Below, piece after piece: positions 1-7,402 of a DNA stretch of 52,987 nt (within the stretch, counting starts at the first letter, position 1; each line of letters begins with the position of its first letter). The notes beneath the pieces were generated by a model, which was not told the DNA's origin, did no database searches, and saw nothing but the letters and a program-made list of their open reading frames with translations. The position numbers and the translations under genes were made by a program. Source of the stretch: Clostridia bacterium UC5.1-1D2 (GTDB taxonomy: Bacteria > Bacillota > Clostridia > Lachnospirales > Lachnospiraceae); contig BBZN01000028.1 in NCBI GenBank assembly GCA_001304855.1, forward strand, positions 1 to 52,987. The letters are read 5' to 3'.

Positions 1-15
1 CCCCTTTTGCCATAG

Positions 16-347
16 TTATATATCATCTGAGGGATGCCTGTCTGACAAACCCTCCATATAAGCCTCAGCTCTCAGCTTATCGGTCTGATCCAAATGATCA
101 TAGAGCTCCAGCATACGGCGCTGCTGGACATTTAACGTAACCTGTTCTCCGTCGGTACTGTAAAACTGGGCCATGGTAATACCCATAACTTCGCAGATGC
201 GCCGTATGGTGGGTATACTGGGCACTGTTGTGCGCCGGAATAAATTACCTATATTATTTGGGGAAGTATCCATCTCAAGGGCAAGGCGGTAGTGCTCCAG
301 CCCCGCTCCTTACATAGTTGCTCAATGCGTTCCAGCTCATAACTCAT
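16..347 (-). CDS. XRE-family helix-turn-helix regulator (frameshifted)
   Basis: Small DNA-binding protein of the XRE (Cro/CI) type. The C-terminal 85 residues form one open frame, with the HTH core at 'MDTSPNNIGNLFRR' followed by 'PTIRRICEVMGI'. The first helix lies in another frame and reads MSYELERIEQLCKERGWS before joining YRLALEMD, so one base is missing near 290-300. The repaired protein is about 110 residues, normal for a stand-alone XRE regulator. The start at 347 is preceded by a GGTGAAG-like ribosome site. The tail after the HTH (LELYDHLDQTDKLRAEAY) is probably helical. The target is unknown; a second XRE gene lies just upstream in the same orientation. Confidence 0.75.
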
Positions 348-509
348 TTCTTCACCGCCAATCCAGGTTTATCAATCCGTTCTTGTAATATTGTATCCCA
401 GAGGCAGAAAAAACATTAGGCTGAAAAACAATGCCCCGAAATACACTAAAAAGTGAATAGTCATATACATAACAACTAGCCCATGCCGATGAAGGACAGT
501 ATCCTTATT

Positions 510-759
510 TTACTGGTGGTCAAAGCCTAACAGCTCATTGGGCGTGACATGAAAAAACTGGCAGAGAATTTTTAATTCAATATCTGTAACCAGGCGGATA
601 CCCTTTTCGATTCTCAGAATCGTGAGTTCGCTGAAATCGTAACCCAGAATCTGCAATTTGGCGGCCAGGGCCTCTGGGAGAGATGATGTTCTTTGCGCAG
701 CCGGCAGATGGCCGGTCCGATAAGGTTTTTCTCGGTTCCGAGTTATAAGAGATTTTCAT
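510..759 (-). CDS. XRE-family helix-turn-helix regulator (two frameshifts)
   Basis: Reading the minus strand from the ATG at 759 (ribosome site AAGGGGGAAG) gives MKISYNSEPRK, then NLIGPAICRLRKEHHLSQ, then ALAAKLQILGYDFSELTIL and RIEKGIRLVTDIELKILC, ending NELLGFDHQ. Three frames are needed. The first switch is explained by one A lost from an A-run near 735, the second by one base lost near 670. The repaired product is about 83 residues, a complete single-domain XRE protein with the typical recognition-helix and 'RIE.G.R.VTDIEL' tail. It is probably a transcriptional repressor; target unknown. The long open frame that runs through 577-879 is a mixture of frames and is not the real protein. Confidence 0.7.
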
Positions 760-973
760 GGCTTCCCCCTTATGTCTTTTGACATTTCTAAAAATGAAGT
801 TACAATAAATTGTAATGAAAGACAGGCGCGCTAAGGATTCTAATAATGAAGGAATGAAAAATAAAGTGGAAAATTCCATGGGATTGTGATAGACTGGTAA
901 AGATACAGGTGAGGAGGTTTCTGTTCCATGGACAAGCCTGTGAGCCGTACATAATAATAATCAGGAGAAAATT

Positions 974-1489
974 ATGCAGAGAATCGCAAAATTCCATAAA
1001 GTATCGTTGGAGCAGTTTACAAAAGACTGGATTGATACATTTCCCGGCAGCGGCCGGGCGGAGATTGAGGAGATTTATGAGGAGGTTAAGCTTCCTGTGC
1101 GGGCTACGGCGGGATCCGCGGGCTATGATTTTTTTACTCCGGTACCCATTACTCTTAAGCCGGGGGAATCGGTGAAGATACCGACCGGAATACGGGCGGA
1201 GATGGCGGAGGGATGGGTGCTTCAGATATTTCCCAGAAGCAGCCTGGGTTTTAAGTTCCGTCTGCAGATGAATAATACGGTGGGTATTATTGACAGCGAT
1301 TATTTTTACTCAGATAATGAGGGACATATGTTTATCAAGGTGACCAATGATACAAAGGAAGGCAAGGTGGTGGACCTGGCGGCCGGAACGGGCTTTGCCC
1401 AGGGAATCTTTCTTCCCTTTGGCATTACAACGGACGACGAGTGCGCCAATTCACGCAACGGGGGATTCGGCAGCACAGATGCGAGGTAG
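974..1489 (+). CDS. dut: dUTP diphosphatase (dUTPase)
   Basis: Hydrolyses dUTP to dUMP and pyrophosphate, keeping uracil out of DNA and supplying dUMP for thymidylate synthesis. The 171-residue protein carries the trimeric dUTPase motifs in order: GSAGYDFF (motif 1), PRSSLGFKF (motif 2), NNTVGIIDSDY (motif 3 with the catalytic Asp), GTGFAQGIFLP (motif 4) and a C-terminal RNGGFGSTDAR (glycine-rich motif 5). About 40 residues precede motif 1, slightly more than in E. coli dUTPase. The ATG at 974 has an AGGAG site at the right distance. The frame is intact. The next gene begins 7 bp after the stop, so they are probably co-transcribed. Confidence 0.93.
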   Translation: MQRIAKFHKVSLEQFTKDWIDTFPGSGRAEIEEIYEEVKLPVRATAGSAGYDFFTPVPITLKPGESVKIPTGIRAEMAEGWVLQIFPRSSLGFKFRLQMNNTVGIIDSDYFYSDNEGHMFIKVTNDTKEGKVVDLAAGTGFAQGIFLPFGITTDDECANSRNGGFGSTDAR

Positions 1490-1495
1490 TCAGAT

Positions 1496-2489
1496 ATGAC
1501 CGGCGGTGGACAGAGAGAGTACGGACGCAGGCCCGACGGCCGGCGGCCCGGGGGAAATGGAGACAACAGAGGCGCAGGGCGGCGGGGGAGCAGCGCCGAC
1601 CGGAGGAGGCGCAGGAGAAAACGGCTGATAAAGGCAGTGATTGCCTGGGCAGTGTGTGCGCTTCTTGCGGCGGCTGTTGCAGCAGGAACCTTCCAGCTGA
1701 TTGGATATGTGACTACATCCAAAATGCGCCAGTTCCGTGACAGCGGTCTGGATAAAATGGAGGCGGAAAACTACAGCGGCGCAATCGCTGACTTTGATCT
1801 GGCTTTGGAAAAAGCGGGAAAACGAACGGATTTCAAAGTTGACGTATTAAGCTACCGGGCAGAGGCAGAGTACAGGCTTCGGGATTACGACGCCGCCGTC
1901 TACTCCTACGGCCTTCTTCTGGAGCTGGAACCCAGAATGCCGGAATACCGCTACCTTCAGAGTATGTGCTATTCCAAGCTGGGAAATACGGATCAGGCCA
2001 TTGAATCTTATGAGAAGGGTGTGTCGCTGGAGAAGAAGGGAGAGTCCTCACCCGGCAGGGAGCTGGCTCTCATTGCAGCAGGAAGCGCCTGTGTGGATAA
2101 CAACGAATACGACAAAGCTATGAGCTTTTATAATAAAGCCATAGAGGATGGAATGGTATATGGGCAGATTTATAACCAAATGGGTCTTTGCCAGGTGGCT
2201 GAAGCAGATTACGAAGGTGCTCTTGATTCGTTTAACAAGGGGTATGAAGTATTAGTTACGGGGCCACAACCTGGGTTCCGGGGCCAGGGCGGATCAGGCG
2301 GCTGAGGCATTGAAGGAAGAGCCGGGCACAGACTTAAGCCTTCTGAAAGAGCTGACGTATAACAGGGCTGTGACCTACGAATACTTACAGCAGTATGATA
2401 AGGCTCTGGCTCTTTTCCAGGAATATACAGACGCCTTTGGCGCCGACGAGAAGGCGCAGCATGAGATGGATTTTCTGCGTTCCAGATAG
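1496..2489 (+). CDS. Membrane-anchored TPR protein (frameshifted)
   Basis: The protein starts with a very basic, Gly/Arg-rich cytoplasmic tail (residues 1-45), has one hydrophobic segment (about 48-70, 'AVIAWAVCALLAAAVAAGTF'), then tetratricopeptide repeats, for example 'YSGAIADFDLALEKAG', 'YDAAVYSYGLLLELEP', 'TDQAIESYEKGVSL' and 'YDKAMSFYNKAIEDG'. The open frame stops at 2305 with a Gly-rich nonsense tail. The TPR continues in another frame (ALKEEPGTDLSLLKEL, then YDKALALFQEYTDAFG) to a stop at 2489, so one base is lost near 2255-2290. The repaired length is about 330 residues. It is likely an envelope scaffold; no specific partner can be inferred. It starts 7 bp after dut. Confidence 0.8.
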
Positions 2490-2532
2490 GATTCAGGAAG
2501 TCTTTTAGCAGGGTAATATAAGAACAGATAGG

Positions 2533-3804
2533 ATGGCTGATTTGATCGATTTAAAAGAATTGGAAGAAAAAGTTATATTAATTGCAGTAAGCACAGGAGA
2601 TGAGGACGGCACCCCGGCTTCTCTGGATGAACTTTCGGAACTGGCGTCAACCGCAGGGGCCGTGACCGTTGGACGGGTGATCCAGAACAGGGAGAAGGTT
2701 CACCCCGGAACGTATCTGGGCAAGGGGAAGATAGAGGAGGTGAAGGAGCTCATATGGGAGCTGGGCGCCACAGGCGTTATCTGCGACGATGAGCTTTCAC
2801 CGGCCCAGCTCAGAAATCTGGAGGACGCCCTGGATACAAAGGTGATGGACAGGACCATGGTGATTCTGGATATTTTTGCTGCCAGAGCAAGCACCAGAGA
2901 GGGGAAAATCCAGGTGGAGCTTGCCCAGCTTAAGTACAGGGCTGTCCGTCTGGTAGGCATGCGCAATTCCCTGTCCCGTCTGGGCGGAGGCATTGGAACC
3001 AGAGGACCCGGCGAGAAAAAGCTGGAGACGGACCGGCGTCTGATTCATCAGAGGATCTCCCAGCTGAAAGAGGAACTGGAGGATGTGAAACGCCACAGGG
3101 AGATTACAAGGCAGCAGAGGGAAAAGAATTTTGCTCTTTCAGGGGCGATTGTGGGTTATACCAATGCAGGTAAGTCAACCTTGTTAAACCGTCTCACGGA
3201 TGCGGGAATCCTGGCGGAGGATAAGCTGTTTGCAACTCTGGATCCCACCACCAGGAGCTATAGGATGGAGGACGGACAGCAGATTCTGCTGACGGATACG
3301 GTAGGATTTATACGGAAGCTGCCCCATCATCTCATCGAGGCGTTTAAGAGCACCCTTGAGGAGGCCAAATACAGCGATATCATCCTCCATGTGGTGGACT
3401 GCTCCAATCCGCAGATGGATATGCAGATGCATGTGGTTAAGGAAACCTTAAAGGATTTGGAGATTGTGGACAAGACTATGGTCACCGTCTTTAATAAGAC
3501 GGATCGCCTGGAGGGGCAGGGAGAAGACCAGATACGTCAGGTTCCCAGGGATTTCTCCGCAGACTACCAGGTGCGCATATCCGCCAGGACCGGGGAAGGC
3601 CTGGAGGAGCTTCAGAAAATACTTCAGACCATCATACGGAACCGGAGGGTGTATCTGGAAAAGACCTTTCCATATTCCCAGGCAGGGCGTATCCAGAGGA
3701 TCCGCAAGTATGGCCAGCTCTTAAAGGAGGAGTACCGCGAGGAGGGGGTGGCTGTGGAGGCCTATGTGCCCGCAGAGCTTTTTGCCGGTCTTTACGGGGA
3801 TTAA
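2533..3804 (+). CDS. hflX: Ribosome-associated GTPase HflX
   Basis: TRAFAC-class GTPase that binds the 50S subunit and splits or rescues ribosomes under stress. At 423 residues it is full length. The N-terminal HflX domain ends in the signature 'LGGGIGTRGPGEKKLETDRR' (about residues 150-169), followed by a helical linker and the G domain: GYTNAGKS (G1, residues 208-215), DPTTRSY (switch I), DTVGFI (G3) and NKTD (G4), then a short C-terminal domain. The frame is intact despite many indels nearby. The ribosome site before the ATG at 2533 is weak. It is followed by the NrdR-controlled nrdD promoter, so it probably ends its own transcription unit. Confidence 0.95.
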   Translation: MADLIDLKELEEKVILIAVSTGDEDGTPASLDELSELASTAGAVTVGRVIQNREKVHPGTYLGKGKIEEVKELIWELGATGVICDDELSPAQLRNLEDALDTKVMDRTMVILDIFAARASTREGKIQVELAQLKYRAVRLVGMRNSLSRLGGGIGTRGPGEKKLETDRRLIHQRISQLKEELEDVKRHREITRQQREKNFALSGAIVGYTNAGKSTLLNRLTDAGILAEDKLFATLDPTTRSYRMEDGQQILLTDTVGFIRKLPHHLIEAFKSTLEEAKYSDIILHVVDCSNPQMDMQMHVVKETLKDLEIVDKTMVTVFNKTDRLEGQGEDQIRQVPRDFSADYQVRISARTGEGLEELQKILQTIIRNRRVYLEKTFPYSQAGRIQRIRKYGQLLKEEYREEGVAVEAYVPAELFAGLYGD

Positions 3805-3842
3805 AAGCACTTGAAAAGAGTATTATAAGCAGAGGTAATAAG

Positions 3843-3888
3843 ACACAATATCTAGTTTATCATAAAATGTGATGCATAGATATTGTGT
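3843..3888 (+). promoter_or_regulatory. Tandem NrdR boxes upstream of nrdD
   Basis: ACACAATATCTAGTTT at 3843-3858 matches the published NrdR-box consensus (acaCwAtATaTwGtgt) at 14 of 16 positions. A second, weaker copy TGCATAGATATTGTGT at 3873-3888 matches at 11 of 16. The starts are 30 bp apart, about three helical turns, the arrangement known for cooperative binding of the ATP/dATP-sensing repressor NrdR. The two boxes also contain perfectly complementary 12-bp arms (ACACAATATCTA and TAGATATTGTGT). Box 2 overlaps the -35 hexamer of the nrdD promoter, so binding should block RNA polymerase. Confidence 0.8.
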
Positions 3889-3911
3889 TTTCATTTGCCG
3901 TCTGCTATAAT
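3883..3911 (+). promoter_or_regulatory. nrdD sigma-A promoter
   Basis: The -35 TTGTGT (3883-3888) and -10 TATAAT (3906-3911) are separated by 17 bp, with an extended -10 TG at 3903-3904. The -35 lies inside the second NrdR box. The transcript would have a leader of about 130 nt before the ATG at 4052. That leader contains a small hairpin with 8-bp arms, CACATCCG (3985-3992) and CGGATGTG (4005-4012); no U-run follows, so it is not an obvious terminator. Confidence 0.7.
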
Positions 3912-4051
3912 GATGAGGTGGCTCATCTCTGCCGTCCGGGGGAGAATTTTTCTGAGACAGGGCGGGGGAATTTAGACAGAGCCGCACATCCGTCATCTTG
4001 TAAGCGGATGTGACAATTTAATCGTGAGATGGGTTGAAAGGAGCAATTGGT

Positions 4052-6442
4052 ATGATTCAGGTAGTAAAGAGGGATGGGGAGAATGCGGAGTTTAGCCTCA
4101 ACAAAATTACGGAGGCTATCAAAAAAGCATTTAAAGCTACTAAGAAGGATTACAATAACGAGATTCTGGAGCTTCTGTCTCTGAGGGTAACTGCAGATTT
4201 CCAGGGGAAGATGAAGGACGGCTGTATTTCCGTTGAGGAAATTCAGGACAGTGTAGAGCACGTATTAGAGCAGACAGGATATACGGATGTGGCGAAAGCC
4301 TACATTTTATATAGAAAACAGAGAGAGAAAATCCGCAACATGAACAGCACCATTCTGGATTACAAGGACGTGGTGAACAGTTATGTGAAGGTGGAAGACT
4401 GGCGCGTCAAGGAGAACTCCACTGTTACATATTCTGTGGGCGGCCTGATTCTCAGCAATTCCGGCGCGGTTACCGCCAACTACTGGCTCAGCGAGATATA
4501 TGATCAGGAGATTGCAGATGCGCACCGCAATGCAGACATCCATATTCACGACCTGTCCATGCTCACCGGATACTGTGCCGGCTGGTCCTTAAAGCAGCTT
4601 CTCATGGAAGGGCTGGGGGGCATTACCGGTAAGATTACCTCCTCTCCTGCCAAGCATCTGTCGGTGCTCTGCAACCAGATGGTTAACTTTCTGGGGATTA
4701 TGCAGAACGAGTGGGCCGGAGCCCAGGCGTTTTCTTCCTTTGACACATACCTTGCTCCCTTTGTCAAAGCAGATAATCTGTCTTATCCTGAGGTAAAGAA
4801 ATGCATTGAATCCTTTATCTACGGTGTGAATACTCCCAGCCGGTGGGGGACCCAGGCGCCCTTCTCCAACATTACCCTGGACTGGACCGTCCCGGATGAT
4901 ATGGCTGAGATGAATGCCATTGTGGGCGGCAAAGAGGCGGACTTTAAGTACAAAGACTGCAAACGAGAGATGGATATGATCAACAAGGCCTTTATCGAGA
5001 CGATGATCGAGGGCGATTCCAACGGCAGAGGCTTTCAGTATCCCATCCCAACCTACTCCATTACCAATGAGTTTGACTGGTCTGAGACTGAGAATAATAA
5101 ACTGCTTTTCGAGATGACTGCCAAGTACGGCACGCCCTATTTTTCAAATTATATAAACAGCGATATGAAGCCCAGCGATGTGCGCAGCATGTGCTGCCGC
5201 CTGCGCCTGGATCTGCGGGAACTGAGGAAGAAAACCGGCGGTTTCTTCGGCGCAGGGGAGAGCACAGGTTCCGTGGGCGTTGTGACCATCAATATGCCCA
5301 GGATCGCATATCTGGCTAAGAACGAGGCTGATTTCTACGAGCGCCTGGACCGGATGATGGACATATCCGCCCGTTCTTTAAAGACCAAGAGGGAAGTGAT
5401 TACAAAGCTTCTCAACCAGGGCCTGTATCCCTACACAAAGAGATATCTCGGAACCTTTGAGAACCATTTTTCAACCATCGGCCTTATCGGCATGAACGAG
5501 GCAGGCCTCAATGCAGGCTGGGTGAGAAAGGATATGACCCATGAGGAGTGCCAGAAATTCACTCAGGACGTGCTGAATCACATGCGGGAGCGTCTGGCTG
5601 ATTACCAGGAGGAGTACGGGGATTTGTATAACCTGGAGGCAACCCCTGCAGAGTCCACCACCTACCGTCTGGCAAAGCATGACAAAAAGGCGTATCCCGA
5701 TATCGTCACGGCCGGAGCCAAAGGGGATACCCCTTACTATACCAACAGTTCCCATCTGCCTGTGGATTATACAGCAGACGTCTTTGACGCCCTGGATATT
5801 CAGGATCAGCTTCAGACCCTCTATACTTCAGGTACGGTGTTCCATGCGTTTTTAGGCGAAAAGATGCCTGACTGGAAGGCTGCCGCCAATCTGGTGAGAA
5901 CCATTGCGGAGAATTACAAGCTGCCTTACTATACCATGTCTCCTACTTACTCCATCTGCAAGAGCCATGGCTACTTAATCGGGGAGCATTTTACCTGCCC
6001 TGTGTGCGGGGAGAAGGCTGAGGTGTACAGCCGTATTACCGGATATTACCGTCCGGTGCAGAACTGGAACGAGGGTAAAACCCAGGAGTACAAAAACCGT
6101 ACGGCCTATGATATCGGCCGTTCTGTGCTGAAACACGGCGCATCGAGAATCATGGCTCAGAGCCAATGCAAGGCCGAGTCCGGCCAGGCGGCAAGGGCTC
6201 CCCAGCTTTACCTTTTTACTACAAAGACCTGCCCTAACTGTAATTCTGCCAAAGAATTCTTAAAGGGACTGGAGTATCAGGTGATTGACGCGGAGGAGCG
6301 GCCTGAGCTGGCTGAGAAGTTCGGCATAATGCAGGCGCCTACCTTGGTGATTGTCAGGGACGGTATTGTGCAGAAGTTTGCCAACGCTTCCAACATCCGC
6401 AAGTTTGTGGAGCAGGATAAGACAGAACATTTGAAGGCATAG
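4052..6442 (+). CDS. nrdD: Anaerobic ribonucleoside-triphosphate reductase with fused C-terminal redoxin domain
   Basis: Class III glycyl-radical reductase making dNTPs from NTPs without oxygen. The ATG at 4052 is chosen over an upstream in-frame TTG at 4034 because AAAGGAG lies 8 nt before it; it gives 796 residues. An ATP-cone (VVKRDGENAEFSLNKI, residues about 3-26) leads the protein. The catalytic barrel includes MCCRLRLD. The C-terminal zinc site (CKSHGY and CPVCGEKAE) and the glycyl-radical loop (RITGYYRPVQNWNEGKTQEY) follow. Beyond the radical loop lie about 79 extra residues with a glutaredoxin/thioredoxin-like fold signature (QLYLFTTKTCPNCNSAKEFL, APTLVIV), so the reductant may be built in. 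The NrdG activase is not in the window. NrdR boxes lie upstream. Confidence 0.93.
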   Translation: MIQVVKRDGENAEFSLNKITEAIKKAFKATKKDYNNEILELLSLRVTADFQGKMKDGCISVEEIQDSVEHVLEQTGYTDVAKAYILYRKQREKIRNMNSTILDYKDVVNSYVKVEDWRVKENSTVTYSVGGLILSNSGAVTANYWLSEIYDQEIADAHRNADIHIHDLSMLTGYCAGWSLKQLLMEGLGGITGKITSSPAKHLSVLCNQMVNFLGIMQNEWAGAQAFSSFDTYLAPFVKADNLSYPEVKKCIESFIYGVNTPSRWGTQAPFSNITLDWTVPDDMAEMNAIVGGKEADFKYKDCKREMDMINKAFIETMIEGDSNGRGFQYPIPTYSITNEFDWSETENNKLLFEMTAKYGTPYFSNYINSDMKPSDVRSMCCRLRLDLRELRKKTGGFFGAGESTGSVGVVTINMPRIAYLAKNEADFYERLDRMMDISARSLKTKREVITKLLNQGLYPYTKRYLGTFENHFSTIGLIGMNEAGLNAGWVRKDMTHEECQKFTQDVLNHMRERLADYQEEYGDLYNLEATPAESTTYRLAKHDKKAYPDIVTAGAKGDTPYYTNSSHLPVDYTADVFDALDIQDQLQTLYTSGTVFHAFLGEKMPDWKAAANLVRTIAENYKLPYYTMSPTYSICKSHGYLIGEHFTCPVCGEKAEVYSRITGYYRPVQNWNEGKTQEYKNRTAYDIGRSVLKHGASRIMAQSQCKAESGQAARAPQLYLFTTKTCPNCNSAKEFLKGLEYQVIDAEERPELAEKFGIMQAPTLVIVRDGIVQKFANASNIRKFVEQDKTEHLKA

Positions 6443-6452
6443 GGACATAGAT

Positions 6453-6746
6453 ATGGATGCATTGTATTTGCTTATGGGCGGGATTTGCCTGGCAGAGGCG
6501 GCGGCACTTTTTGCAGGACGTGATTTCTTCATGTTTACCGGAAATGTAAAGAAGGAAGACTTTGATTTGGGGAAGGTCTATTCGGTTGAGCGATGGATCT
6601 TTGCTGCAGATGCAGCCTGCTGCCTTGGAGTGGGCAGCAGCAGGCTGCCTGCAGAACTGGAATGGGCGCTGCTGGCATTGTTTGGCGCCACCCTCTTTGT
6701 TCACGGGTATGTATTTAAAAGTAAAAAGTTCCGCAGGGAAAAATGA
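6453..6746 (+). CDS. Small predicted membrane protein
   Basis: A 97-residue protein with hydrophobic stretches at the N-terminus (LYLLMGGICLAEAAALFAG), a weaker one in the middle and another near the C-terminus (WALLALFGATLFVHGYVF), ending in a basic tail (KSKKFRREK). It lies 10 bp downstream of nrdD in the same direction, so it is probably co-transcribed. I do not recognise the family. Nothing in it suggests nucleotide metabolism. The intact frame, tight spacing and membrane-like composition support a real gene. Confidence 0.6.
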   Translation: MDALYLLMGGICLAEAAALFAGRDFFMFTGNVKKEDFDLGKVYSVERWIFAADAACCLGVGSSRLPAELEWALLALFGATLFVHGYVFKSKKFRREK

Positions 6747-6758
6747 CAGTAAAAGAGG

Positions 6759-6795
6759 GCTGCTGCCCCAGATATTTTTGGGGCAGCGGCTTTTT
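6759..6795. terminator. Bidirectional rho-independent terminator
   Basis: GCTGCTGCCCC (6759-6769) pairs with GGGGCAGCGGC (6780-6790), with one G-U pair, and is followed by five Ts. A-rich sequence at 6751-6754 lets it serve the opposite strand as well. It sits between the nrdD unit and the convergent gene at 6815-7251. Confidence 0.85.
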
Positions 6796-6814
6796 CTGCA
6801 TTTCAGTTTTAAAT

Positions 6815-7251
6815 TTAATCGATTTTTGCTTTGTCCAGCGCTGTGTCGATGGCCTTTAAAAGGGCGCTGGAGGTGTAACGGGAGGAGCTGGGGTATGTAA
6901 GATTCTCCGTAGACTGCGTGCTTACAATCTGGCTGGCCAGATCATCCAGTGTAGGCTGCATCAGAGGGTACATGGTGGTGACGGCCTCGCTTAAGGGCAC
7001 CAGGTCGATGGAATTGATCCGGTCTGCGTCCACAGTCACTTGTACATTTACATTTTCACTGCCCAGAGTCAGGGCCGCGCTGTATACGCCGGGCACGTAC
7101 CTGCCACGTCCCCCGAGGCGGCAGCGGCCCCTTTCTTTGGCCGGAACATAATAAAGCAGAGGGTGATTAACAGGACGGCAAGACCCAGGAAGATTGCGGT
7201 GTAGATGATTTCCTTCATCCGCAACACTACAATTTTGGTTTTAGAGCTCAT
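6815..7251 (-). CDS. Membrane-anchored FMN-binding-domain-like protein (frameshifted)
   Basis: The N-terminal frame (from the ATG at 7251, site AGAGG) has one membrane anchor, IYTAIFLGLAVLLITLCFIMF, then RPKKGAAAASGDVAG. A single lost base near 7095 moves the frame to PGVYSAALTLGSENVNVQVT, ending TALDKAKID. The outer part resembles small FMN_bind domains: 'PGVYSAAL...GSENVNVQVTVDADRI' and 'SSRYTSSALLKAIDTAL', where families with covalent flavin have an S-x-A-T motif. The repaired length is about 145 residues. Flavin attachment is not certain because the Thr environment differs from the standard motif. It is convergent with the nrdD unit and divergent from addB. Confidence 0.6.
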
Positions 7252-7402
7252 TGTCAGGACCTCTAAGATAGTTTGTTAAAGCTTATGTGGATACAGGCGG
7301 AAATATGAGCGGTTTTCGTCCCCTCAGAGCCCCTTTGAAAATTCTTGAAAGGATTTATCAAAGGATACGGGGCCTGAAGCAGAATATAAAGGAGAGAAAA
7401 GA

